Positions 50,971 to 58,694 of a stretch of DNA of 64,000 bases are shown here, one piece after another (positions within the stretch are counted from its first letter, which is position 1; each line of letters opens with the position of its first letter). The DNA comes from Nonomuraea angiospora. GTDB lineage: Bacteria; Actinomycetota; Actinomycetes; Streptosporangiales; Streptosporangiaceae. The translations under genes and the position numbers were made by a program. The notes below the pieces were generated by a model. That model had not been told where the DNA came from, searched no databases, and saw only the letters and a list, made by a program, of their open reading frames with translations. Location of the stretch: NCBI RefSeq assembly GCF_014873145.1, contig NZ_JADBEK010000001.1, forward strand, positions 9,300,001 to 9,364,000, read 5' to 3'.

Positions 50971-52509
50971 TCAGCTGGTGATGGTCAGGTCGCGGAAGAG
51001 GAAGTAGTTCGCGATGTCGCTCTGCAGATACTGGTGGTAGTAGGTGGCCATGGGCTTGGCGGCCTTGTCCGCGGTGAGGACCGTGATGACCACGTACTTC
51101 TTGGACGCGCCCGAGCGCATCTTGCCGTAGGCGTAGCTCTTGTGCGTCTTGTCCGTGTGCCACTTGACCGCGTCCGAGGTGAGCGACGCCAGGCGCGTGG
51201 CCGTCGTCTTGGCGGCGCCCTCGCTGGGGAAGGACAGCACGAGCTGGACCGCCTTGATGTGCCCGCCGTACGCCGAGTACGCGAGCTGGACGGCGTTGCG
51301 GCAGTTGTTCCTGGCCAGCACGCCCTGGCCGTCCACCGGGTCGCAGCTGTCGTACGTCCAGCCGGCGACCTTCTTGGCCTGGAGCTCCACGTCTCCCAGC
51401 TTGAAGTCCCAGTCCTCGAACTCGTCGTCGGTGAGCGGCGAGCCCGGATCCACACGCTTCGAGGTGGCGGACCTGGTGTCGCTGGGGGCCGGGGTGGGCT
51501 CGGCGGGTTCGGAGGCGGGTGGGTCCGACGGGGTGGTGGACGGCGGGTCGGACGGCGGTGCCGTCGTGGCCGTGGGGACCGGGTCGGCGGTCGGCAGCGC
51601 GACGGGCGGTTGCCGGCCGGAGTCGCGCACGTAGAGGAACGCGACGACGCCGCCGCCGATCAGGAGGACCGAGACCACGCCCACGACCAGGCCGATGACC
51701 AGGGCGTTGGTGCTCTTCCGCGGCGGGGCAGGGGCTGGAGGCGGGCCAGGGATGGGGCCTGGGGCGGGGAGCAGCAGCGTGCCTTGGGGGCCGGTCGGGT
51801 TGCCGTACGGCGGAGCGCCCGATCCCGGCGGCTGCCCCTGCCCGTAGCCGCCCTGCCCGCTCGGCGGGCCGTACCCGGGCGGCGGGGCTCCTTGCCCGGG
51901 AGGGGGCCCGTATCCGGGCAGAGGGGAGCCCTGTCCAAGGGGCGACCCGTATCCGGGCTCCGGCGACCCTTGCCCGGGGGCCGGGCCGTATCCGGATGGA
52001 GGAGCTCCTTGCCCGGGGGGACGGCCGTATCCGGGCGGAGGGGACCCTTGTCCGCTCGACGGGCGGTATCCGGGCGGAGGAGACTCCTGCCCGGGAGGGG
52101 GTCCGTATCCGGATGGAGGAGCTCCTTGCCCGGGGGGACGGCCGTATCCGGGCGGAGGGGACCCTTGTCCGCTCGACGGGTCGTATTCGGGCGGAGGGGA
52201 CCCCTGCCCGGGAGGGGGTCCGTATCCGGATGGAGGAGCTCCTTGCCCGGAAGAGGGGCCGTATCCGGAGGTGGGGGGACTCTGTCCAGGGGGTGGGCCG
52301 TATACAGGTCCGGGGGCGCCGTGCCCGGGTGGAGCAGGGTGGCCGTATCCCGGTTGGCCCTGACCGTGGCCGGGCTGCGGCGGGCCGGCTTGGCCGGGCG
52401 GCGGGCCGTAGTGCTGCTGCTGCGGGCCGTACCCCTGCGGCGCTCCTTGCGCGCCCCACGGGCCTTCCGGCTGGGGCTGGGGCGGGGGAGGTTGCGGAGG
52501 GTATGCCAT
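50971..52509 (-). CDS. Proline-rich single-span exported-domain protein
   Basis: This 512-residue protein starts at ATG 52509. Residues 1-270 are a Pro/Gly/Gln/Tyr-rich cytoplasmic tail with 13-residue repeats such as GYGPPPGQGSPPP. One span follows ('ALVIGLVVGVVSVLLIGGGVVAFLYV'), then a Thr/Pro/Ser-rich stretch and a folded external domain with two cysteines ('TYDSCDPVDG' and 'ARNNCRNAV'). Actinomycete proteins with this plan are cell-surface proteins of unknown role. The repeats may expand by slippage. Confidence 0.8.
   Translation of the reverse strand: MAYPPQPPPPQPQPEGPWGAQGAPQGYGPQQQHYGPPPGQAGPPQPGHGQGQPGYGHPAPPGHGAPGPVYGPPPGQSPPTSGYGPSSGQGAPPSGYGPPPGQGSPPPEYDPSSGQGSPPPGYGRPPGQGAPPSGYGPPPGQESPPPGYRPSSGQGSPPPGYGRPPGQGAPPSGYGPAPGQGSPEPGYGSPLGQGSPLPGYGPPPGQGAPPPGYGPPSGQGGYGQGQPPGSGAPPYGNPTGPQGTLLLPAPGPIPGPPPAPAPPRKSTNALVIGLVVGVVSVLLIGGGVVAFLYVRDSGRQPPVALPTADPVPTATTAPPSDPPSTTPSDPPASEPAEPTPAPSDTRSATSKRVDPGSPLTDDEFEDWDFKLGDVELQAKKVAGWTYDSCDPVDGQGVLARNNCRNAVQLAYSAYGGHIKAVQLVLSFPSEGAAKTTATRLASLTSDAVKWHTDKTHKSYAYGKMRSGASKKYVVITVLTADKAAKPMATYYHQYLQSDIANYFLFRDLTITS
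51994..52344 (-). repeat. 117-bp higher-order repeat (3 x 39 bp) in the proline-rich gene
   Basis: The word GGATGGAGGAGCTCCTTGCC recurs at 51994, 52111 and 52228, exactly 117 bases apart. Each 117-base block contains three 39-base units, encoding 13 residues each. Blocks one and two are nearly identical over about 70 bases. The third block decays after about 40 bases. Confidence 0.85.
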
Positions 52510-52561
52510 TGCTCCATTGTGGGGTAGCTGATCCCCATCTGCCCCAGCCACCCCCCGAATC

Positions 52562-53506
52562 TCACGAGGCCGTCCGCGCCTCCTCGCACACCTGGCGGCG
52601 GTATTTACCGGGCGCCAACCCGTACTGCCGCTTGAACGCGTTCCCGAACGCGAACTCCGACCCGTACCCGACCCGCTGCGCCACCTCCGCCACCGAGACG
52701 TCGGACTCGCGCAGGATGCGGGCCGCCGTGGCCAGGCGCCACCACGTGAGGTACGCCAGCGGCGGCTGCCCGACGAGGGTGGTGAAGCGGCGGGCGAAGC
52801 CGGCGCGCGAGAGCCCGGCGTGGGCGCCGAGCGACTCGACCGTCCAGTGGTGGGCGGGGGCGCGGTGGATGGCGTCCAGCGCGCGGCCGATGGCCGGGTC
52901 GGCCAGCGCGGCGGCCCAGCCTGACTCCCTGCACGCGTCGGACTGCAGGTCGAACCAGGCCCGCAGGATGTAGAGCTGGAGGACGTCGAGCAGGGACGTG
53001 ACGACGGTGTCGGCGCCCGGCCGGGGGTTGTCGATCTCGCCGGCGAGCAGTTCGACGGCGGCCCGGAGCTCGGGGTGGTGGCCGAGCGTCGTCGGCAGGT
53101 GGATCACGTCGGGCAGCGCGTTCAGGATCGGGTGAGTCCTGGTGGGGTCGAGCTGGTAGCCGCAGCAGAGGGTGACCGTCTCGGCCCCGTCGCCGCCCTC
53201 GACGGTCGAGGCGAACAGCTCGGACTCCAGGTACGGGTCGCAGACCGGCGCGGCGAGCGGCGTACCGGGACTGTCGGCCAGGCCGTACCCGTCGCCGTGC
53301 GGGAAGAAGACCACGTCGCCCACGCTCAGCGGCATGGGCTCGCCGTCAGGTGGGATGAGCCAGCAGGACCCGCGCAGCACTATCTGGAATCCGGCGGACC
53401 CGGGCGCCTTCGGGAACTCCTTACCCCACGGGGCCCGCCAGGAGATGCGCACGGAGGTCGGGCGGCCGGTACGCATGAGGGCGACGACGTCGCTCAGCAC
53501 ATCCAT
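52562..53506 (-). CDS. AraC-family regulator (AraC_6 cupin type)
   Basis: This 314-residue protein starts at ATG 53506 (GTG 53512 possible). The N-terminal cupin sensor has 'GSCWLIPPDGEPMPLSVGDVVFFPHGDGYGLAD'; the C-terminal two HTHs read 'TVESLGAHAGLSRAGFARRFTTLVGQPPLAYLTWWRL' and 'SVAEVAQRVGYGSEFAFGNAFKRQYGLAPGKYRR'. This type often controls a neighbouring oxidoreductase; an FMN reductase gene lies divergently at 53629, a good candidate. Confidence 0.9.
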   Translation of the reverse strand: MDVLSDVVALMRTGRPTSVRISWRAPWGKEFPKAPGSAGFQIVLRGSCWLIPPDGEPMPLSVGDVVFFPHGDGYGLADSPGTPLAAPVCDPYLESELFASTVEGGDGAETVTLCCGYQLDPTRTHPILNALPDVIHLPTTLGHHPELRAAVELLAGEIDNPRPGADTVVTSLLDVLQLYILRAWFDLQSDACRESGWAAALADPAIGRALDAIHRAPAHHWTVESLGAHAGLSRAGFARRFTTLVGQPPLAYLTWWRLATAARILRESDVSVAEVAQRVGYGSEFAFGNAFKRQYGLAPGKYRRQVCEEARTAS

Positions 53507-53628
53507 GCCCACAGTCTATGTCAGGAGACTCTCGCGTATAAAAAGTAGTGTTTCGAGCATTGGATATCTCAACCCCGGCTCCTACTGTGGGTCAGGCATT
53601 CCCTGACCTTCTGAAAGGACCGATTGAC

Positions 53629-54189
53629 ATGATCAAGGTTGGCATCATCGTGGGCAGCACCCGTCCCGGCCGCAACGCCGAGGCGGTCGCGCAGTGGGTC
53701 CACGATCTGGCGGTCAAGCGCGGCGACGCCGAGTACGAACTGGTGGATCTGAAGGACTACGCCCTGGGCAACCTGGACGAGCCGCAGCACCCCGCCGCGG
53801 GGAACTACGCGCACGAGCACACCAGGCGGTGGGCGGCGAAGATCGCGTCCTTCGACGCGTTCGTCTTCGTGACGCCCGAGTACAACCACTCGATCCCGGG
53901 CTCGCTGAAGAACGCCGTCGACTTCCTGTACGCGGAGTGGACCAACAAGGCGGCCGGTTTCGTGGGTTGCGGAGTGGGCGGCGCGGTCCAGGCCGTCGGG
54001 CACCTGCGCGACGTCCTGTCCAATGTCGGCGTGGCCACCGTGCAGCAGCAGGTCGCGCTCTCGATCTTCACGGACTTCGAGAACATGACCGCGTTCAAGC
54101 CCGCCGCCGTGCACGAGGACAAGCTCGGCGTCCTGCTCGACCAGGTCCTCGCCTGGGGCGGCGCCCTCCGCCCGCTGCGCGCGGCCTGA
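53629..54189 (+). CDS. NADPH-dependent FMN reductase-like flavoprotein
   Basis: This 186-residue protein starts at ATG 53629, about 10 bases after CTGAAAGGACC; the frame upstream is unlikely to be coding. The flavodoxin-like fold shows 'IIVGSTRPGRNAEAVAQWV' (phosphate loop) and 'FVFVTPEYNHSIPGSLKNAVDFLYAEW' (flavin loop). These enzymes reduce FMN, quinones or chromate. It is divergent from the AraC regulator, which probably controls it. Confidence 0.9.
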   Translation: MIKVGIIVGSTRPGRNAEAVAQWVHDLAVKRGDAEYELVDLKDYALGNLDEPQHPAAGNYAHEHTRRWAAKIASFDAFVFVTPEYNHSIPGSLKNAVDFLYAEWTNKAAGFVGCGVGGAVQAVGHLRDVLSNVGVATVQQQVALSIFTDFENMTAFKPAAVHEDKLGVLLDQVLAWGGALRPLRAA

Positions 54190-54768
54190 CCGCGATTCGC
54201 GACCGGCCGGGTGTCCTGGGCGCTCGGCCCGTCGGTGGTACGGCTGCGGCCCGGCGAGCCTCACCGCCCACCGATGGGCCGAGCGCGGGGGCCGGGACGG
54301 GCTCCCTGGCACGCGCGGTTCGAGAGGGCGAGTGCTGGGAGTCGCCCCCGACGCTCCGCCGGACGCCGACGCGGGGGATGGCGGCGTCGGGATGACGCCG
54401 TAGGACGGCGGCGCCGGGGTGACGGCACCGGAGAGCCGGGGCGGGGGGAGCGCCTGGCTTCGCGGTGACTGCCCGGCGGTGGGCTTGGCGCGGCGCCTGG
54501 AGGCGGTGGCCGGCCGTCCGTCTGAGGGCGCGGCCGGTCGGTGCCGTAGTGAGGCGGTGGGGGAGCGCGGCCAGGAGGGGGCGGGGGCTTGGGCGTTTTC
54601 CCGGTGGTGGAGGGGTGGCAGATCTTGGGGGCGTGCCGGGGGAACGGCTGATCGGGGGTGGGGTGGCGGGATGGGCGGGTGGCGCAATCCGACCGTTATC
54701 CCTATTTCCCTACCGGATTGCTAGGTTGTGCTTGTCGGAGGCCGATTGAGGACCGCCGGGAGGCACAA
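54190..54768. other. Gene-free G-rich stretch before the sulfur operon
   Basis: About 580 bases lie between the FMN reductase stop and the GntR start. Open frames are arginine/glycine-rich without domains or ribosome sites. The last 100 bases hold the operon promoter region and an inverted repeat. I see no RNA gene or mobile element. Confidence 0.6.
54684..54721 (+). promoter_or_regulatory. Inverted repeat before the GntR-led operon
   Basis: GCAATCCG (54684-54691) and CGGATTGC (54714-54721) are perfect reverse complements with a 22-base, AT-richer spacer (about CCGTTATCCCTATTTCCC). It lies 47 bases before the GntR start. It could be a GntR or sulfur-regulator operator or an mRNA hairpin. Confidence 0.5.
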
Positions 54769-55503
54769 GTGGGACCCACACGGCGCCGGGCCGACCATGC
54801 CCGGCAGGTGGCCGACCTGCTGCGCAGGCAGATCGTCCACGGGCACTTCCCGCGCGGCCAGTTGCCGCTGGAGGCGGCGCTGGCGCGCGAGTTCGGCGCC
54901 TCGCGCAACACCGTGCGCGAGGCGCTCGGGCTGCTGCGCGAGGAGGGCCTGGTCGAGCGGTGTCCGGGCGTGGGCACCACGGTGGCCAGGGAGAAGTACC
55001 CCCATGGCCTGCACCGGCTGCTCGGCCTGGCCGAGACCCTGCACGAGCACGGCGAGGTCACCAACCAGGTCAGGACCATGACCCTGATGGAGCCGCCCAG
55101 GGCGGTCAGTCACCGGCTCGACCTGCCCGCCGGCGAGCAGGTCGTCTACCTCGAACGGCTGCGCCGCCTCAACGGCCTGCCGCTCTCGCTGGACCTGACC
55201 TACCTGGTGCGGGACGTCGGAGAGCCGCTGTTCGACGCCGACCTGGAGCACAACGACATCTTCGTGCTGCTGGAGAGCATCACGGGCAAGCCGCTCGGCA
55301 CGGCGGAGCTCACCCTGGAGGCGGTCAACGCCGACGCGCACACCGCGGCCGTGCTCGACGCGCCGCCCGGCGCCGCGCTGCTCATGGTCGAACGGCTCAC
55401 CCACCTGGCCGACAGCCGACCGGTCGACCTGGAGTTCATCCGCTTCAGGGGCGACCGGCTGACCATGCGCGGGCACCTGAACCGCGCCACGGACAAGGAG
55501 TGA
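54769..55503 (+). CDS. GntR/HutC-family regulator
   Basis: This 244-residue protein starts at GTG 54769 after GGGAGG (54758-54763). The HTH is 'QVADLLRRQIVHGHFPRGQLPLEAALAREFGASRNTVREALGLL', and the C-terminal UTRA domain ('LMEPPRAVSHRLDLPAGEQVVYLERLRRLNGLPLSLDLTYL') binds a small ligand. It is the first gene of the ferredoxin/ABC/flavoprotein operon, only two bases before the ferredoxin, so it is almost certainly the local regulator. A sulfur compound is a likely effector. Confidence 0.9.
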   Translation: MGPTRRRADHARQVADLLRRQIVHGHFPRGQLPLEAALAREFGASRNTVREALGLLREEGLVERCPGVGTTVAREKYPHGLHRLLGLAETLHEHGEVTNQVRTMTLMEPPRAVSHRLDLPAGEQVVYLERLRRLNGLPLSLDLTYLVRDVGEPLFDADLEHNDIFVLLESITGKPLGTAELTLEAVNADAHTAAVLDAPPGAALLMVERLTHLADSRPVDLEFIRFRGDRLTMRGHLNRATDKE

Positions 55504-55505
55504 CG

Positions 55506-55733
55506 ATGGCCCTGATCACCCAGCGGGTCGAGGTCCCGGTGACCATCGACGAGGCGCTCTGCATCGACGGCTGCACGCTCTGCGTCGAGGCCTGCCCGCT
55601 GGACTCGCTCGCGATCAGCGACGAGACCGGCAAGGCGTACATGCATGTGGACGAGTGCTGGTACTGCGGGCCTTGCGCCGCGCGGTGCCCCGTGGACGCG
55701 GTCACCATCAACATCCCCTACCTGCTGCGATGA
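55506..55733 (+). CDS. 2[4Fe-4S] ferredoxin (AprB/AsfB-like)
   Basis: This 75-residue ferredoxin carries two cluster motifs: 'CIDGCTLCVEACPLD' (C-x3-C-x2-C-x3-CP) and 'CWYCGPCAARCPVD', and ends 'NIPYLLR'. The GCTxC..CPLD first motif and PYLLR tail match the small ferredoxins found beside ABC importers and AprA-like flavoproteins. It probably passes electrons to or from the flavoprotein at 58695. Compare AprB of adenylylsulfate reductase and AsfB of Pseudomonas arylsulfonate clusters; this is inference from motif and gene order. Confidence 0.88.
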   Translation: MALITQRVEVPVTIDEALCIDGCTLCVEACPLDSLAISDETGKAYMHVDECWYCGPCAARCPVDAVTINIPYLLR

Positions 55734-55744
55734 GGGAGAGCACG

Positions 55745-57142
55745 ATGCGCAGGGCCCTGGCGGCCGTCGCGCTGCTGGCGGCGGCCGGGTGCTCGGTCAC
55801 CGGCGCGGCGGGCGGCGACGGCAAGACGAAGATCGTCATCGGATACCAGTCGAAGACCATCAATACGGTGACCGCGGGCACGCTGCTGCGCTCGCTCGGC
55901 TACCTGGAGAAGCGGCTCGGCGGCAGGTACTCCGTCGAGTGGCAGGACTACGACACCGGCGCCCCCATCACCGCGAAGATGGTGGCCGGGAAGATCGACA
56001 TCGGCTCGATGGGCGACTACCCGCTCCTGATCAACGCCTCCCGCACCCAGGGCATCCCGGCCGCCCGCACGGAGCTGGTCTCGATCACCGGCTACAACCT
56101 GCGCGGCGGCCTCAACATGGTCGTCGTCCCGCCCGGCTCCGAGGCGAGGACCCTCGCGGACCTGAAGGGTGCGAAGATCTCCGCCAGCCTGGGCTCGGCC
56201 GGGCACGGGACGCTGGTCCAGGCCCTGGAGAAGGCCGGCGTCACGGGGGTCGAGGTGGTCAACCACCAGCCCGCGGTGGGCGCCTCCCAGCTCGAGTCGG
56301 GTGGCGTGCAGGCGTACGCGCAGTTCGTGGCCTGGCCGGGGCTGCTGGTCTTCCAGCACAAGGGGCGGCTGATCTACGACGGCTCCGCGCTGGACGTGCC
56401 CACGTTCCATGGTGTGGTGGTGCGTCAGGCGTACGCGAAGGAGCACCCCGAGGTCGTGGACGCCTTCCTCAAGGCGCAGATCGACGCCACCCGCTACCTG
56501 CACGAGCACCCGCTGGAGGCCGCCGAGTCCGTGGCCGGGACCACGGGCCTGCCCGCCGAGGTCGTCTACCTCTACAACGGCCCCGGCGGCATCTCCACGT
56601 TCGACGTCACGTTGAAGCCGCAGCTCAAGGCGGCGCACGAGCACGACGTGCCGTTCCTCAAGCGCATCGGCACCGACTTCGCCGGGGTGGACGTCTCCTC
56701 CTTCGTCGACGACGCGTACCTGCGCAAGGCATACGGCCCCTCGTACGACAAGGACCTGGCCTCCACCGCGAACCCCGCCCGGATCACCGGCGCCGACCCC
56801 GTCTGCGGCGGTCAGGTCACCGACCCGAGGACAGCGTCCGAGCTGTGGCCGGCCGGCGCGGCGACGACGCAGCCCGCGGCCACGCCGACCTGCCTGCTGC
56901 GCCAGATCGCCAAGGCCGGTACGGCGGTGCGCGCCGCGTACGTGCCCGACACGACCACGGGCACCCGGTGGTTCGCCGACGGCTCGGTCTGGCTCCGGGA
57001 CCCGGCGGCGCCCGAGCGGTCGCGGTTCCTGCCGTTCACCACGCAGGACGGCGCCGACGCCTACCGCAAGGCGCACCCCAGGACCGAGCCCGTCACCTAC
57101 GAGGCCGCGCTGAAGGCGGCCGGGCGGGGCGGCGACGCATGA
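55745..57142 (+). CDS. ABC substrate-binding lipoprotein (SsuA/NMT1-like)
   Basis: This 465-residue protein starts at ATG 55745 after GAGGGAGAG. It has a lipoprotein signal ('RRALAAVALLAAAGCSVTG', lipobox AAGC). The mature part follows the NMT1/SsuA plan: 'KIVIGYQSKTINTVTAGTLL', 'ITAKMVAGKIDIGSMGDYPL', 'LADLKGAKISASLGSAGHGTLVQALEKAG'. It is about 140 residues longer than SsuA; the extra C-terminal part contains 'CGGQVTDPRTASE' and 'PTCLLRQIAKAG' with two Cys. It binds an aliphatic or aromatic sulfonate-like solute for the following permease and ATPase. Confidence 0.88.
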   Translation: MRRALAAVALLAAAGCSVTGAAGGDGKTKIVIGYQSKTINTVTAGTLLRSLGYLEKRLGGRYSVEWQDYDTGAPITAKMVAGKIDIGSMGDYPLLINASRTQGIPAARTELVSITGYNLRGGLNMVVVPPGSEARTLADLKGAKISASLGSAGHGTLVQALEKAGVTGVEVVNHQPAVGASQLESGGVQAYAQFVAWPGLLVFQHKGRLIYDGSALDVPTFHGVVVRQAYAKEHPEVVDAFLKAQIDATRYLHEHPLEAAESVAGTTGLPAEVVYLYNGPGGISTFDVTLKPQLKAAHEHDVPFLKRIGTDFAGVDVSSFVDDAYLRKAYGPSYDKDLASTANPARITGADPVCGGQVTDPRTASELWPAGAATTQPAATPTCLLRQIAKAGTAVRAAYVPDTTTGTRWFADGSVWLRDPAAPERSRFLPFTTQDGADAYRKAHPRTEPVTYEAALKAAGRGGDA

Positions 57143-57993
57143 CGAGCGCCGAGGTACTCCCACGCGAGACGACCGGCTCGCAGAAGGCGCGCAAGGTCCC
57201 CGCGCCGCCCCGAGCCGGGAAGGGGCGGTGGGCCGTCAGGGTGGCGTCGGTGGCGGCGGCGGCCGGCCTGTGGCAACTGCTCACCGTCACCGACGCCCGG
57301 CTGTGGCTCAGGTTCGACCGGTTGCCGACGCTCGACGAGATCGCCCGCGAGGCGGCCAGGCAGCTCGCCACCCAGGTCTACCTGCTCGACCTGCTCCAGA
57401 GCCTGATCCGCATCCTCACCGGCTTCGGCCTGGCCACGGTGGCGGGCATCGGGGTGGGCGTGCTCGTGGGCAGGTCGGGCCGCACGCGTGACGTGCTCCT
57501 GCCGCTGCTCGAAGCCGTCCGCCCGATCCCGGCCATCGCGCTGGTGCCGGTGGCGATCCTGCTGTTCCCGACGGACGAGCAGGGGATCGTGTTCATCACG
57601 TTCGTGGCCGCGTTCTTCCCGATCATGGTGAGCACGCGCCACGCCGTGCGGGCGCTGCCGACGCTCTGGGAGGACGCGGTCAGGACGCTCGGGGGCGGAC
57701 GCCGCCACGTGCTCCGGTACGTCGTGCTGCCCGGGATCCTGCCGGGCGTGTTCGGCGGGCTGTCGGTCGGCATGGGCGTGTCGTGGATCTGCGTGATCTC
57801 GGCCGAGATGATCTCCGGCGAGTTCGGGATCGGCTACCGGACCTGGCAGTCGTACACGCTCGTGGACTACCCCGCGGTGATCGTCGGGATGATCACCATC
57901 GGCCTGCTCGGCTGGCTCACCTCGGCCGTGGTCGAGCTGGTCGGCCGTCGGATCACCCGCTGGCTGCCCCGGGCGGAAGGGAGCGGGCGATGA
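57139..57993 (+). CDS. ABC permease (SsuC/TauC type)
   Basis: This 284-residue inner-membrane protein overlaps the binding-protein stop by 4 bases. It has six predicted spans and the coupling loop 'DAVRTLGGGRRHVLRYVVLPGILPGVFGGLSVGMGVSW' (EAA motif). Family members import sulfonates, taurine or nitrate. It begins with a basic 30-residue cytoplasmic tail. It is part of the GntR-led operon. Confidence 0.9.
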   Translation: MTSAEVLPRETTGSQKARKVPAPPRAGKGRWAVRVASVAAAAGLWQLLTVTDARLWLRFDRLPTLDEIAREAARQLATQVYLLDLLQSLIRILTGFGLATVAGIGVGVLVGRSGRTRDVLLPLLEAVRPIPAIALVPVAILLFPTDEQGIVFITFVAAFFPIMVSTRHAVRALPTLWEDAVRTLGGGRRHVLRYVVLPGILPGVFGGLSVGMGVSWICVISAEMISGEFGIGYRTWQSYTLVDYPAVIVGMITIGLLGWLTSAVVELVGRRITRWLPRAEGSGR

Positions 57994-58694
57994 CGGCGGG
58001 GCTGGGGTTCGCCCTCGACGGGCTGTCCCTCGGCTACGGCGGCGGCCTGGTGCTGCGCGAGGTCGATCTGGAGATCGTGCCGGGCGAGGTGCTGGTCGTC
58101 GTCGGGGCCTCGGGCTCCGGCAAGTCCACGCTGCTGCGGGCGCTGGCCGGGCTGCTGCCGCCGTACGAGGGGCGGATCCTCGCGGACGGCGCCGCGGTCG
58201 CGGGCACGTCGGGAGAGCGCGCGATGGTCTTCCAGGACGACGGCCTGCTGCCGTGGCGGTCGGTCCGGCGCAACGTCGAGCTGCCGTTGAAGATCCGGGG
58301 AGTGGCGCGGCGCGAGCGCGCGGAGCAGGCCCGCGAGTGGATCGAGCGCGTGGGCCTCGCGGGGGCGGAGGACAAGCTGCCCCGCGAGCTGTCCGGCGGA
58401 ATGCGGCAGCGCGTCCAGCTCGCCCGCGCGCTGGCCGGGACGCCCAGGGCCGTGCTGATGGACGAGCCGTTCGGCGCGCTGGACGCCCAGACCCGCGCCC
58501 AGATGCAGCGCCTGCTGCTCGACGTGCTGCGCGGCACCCGGGCCACCGTGATCTTCGTGACCCACGACGTGGACGAGGCGCTGCTGCTCGCCGACCGCGT
58601 TGTGGTGCTGGGCGGCCAGGACGTCCGCTCGGTGCTCGGCGTGGCCGGCGGCGACCGGAAAGAACTGCGCGCCAGGATTCTGGAGGAGTTGTAG
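57990..58694 (+). CDS. ABC ATPase (SsuB/TauB type)
   Basis: This 234-residue ATPase overlaps the permease stop by 4 bases. It has Walker A 'GASGSGKSTLLRALAGL', Q-loop 'VFQDDGLLPWRSVRRNVELPL', signature 'LSGGMRQRVQLARALAG', Walker B '[14 protein letters not shown]' and H-loop 'VIFVTHDVDEAL'. It powers the upstream importer. The 'LLPWRSVRRNV' segment is typical of sulfonate and taurine importers. Confidence 0.93.
   Translation: MTAGLGFALDGLSLGYGGGLVLREVDLEIVPGEVLVVVGASGSGKSTLLRALAGLLPPYEGRILADGAAVAGTSGERAMVFQDDGLLPWRSVRRNVELPLKIRGVARRERAEQAREWIERVGLAGAEDKLPRELSGGMRQRVQLARALAGTPRAVLMDEPFGALDAQTRAQMQRLLLDVLRGTRATVIFVTHDVDEALLLADRVVVLGGQDVRSVLGVAGGDRKELRARILEEL

Noticed and set aside
54211..54749. 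Short plus-strand frames before the GntR gene
   Set aside because: Arg/Gly-rich translations without ribosome sites or motifs; region looks non-coding.
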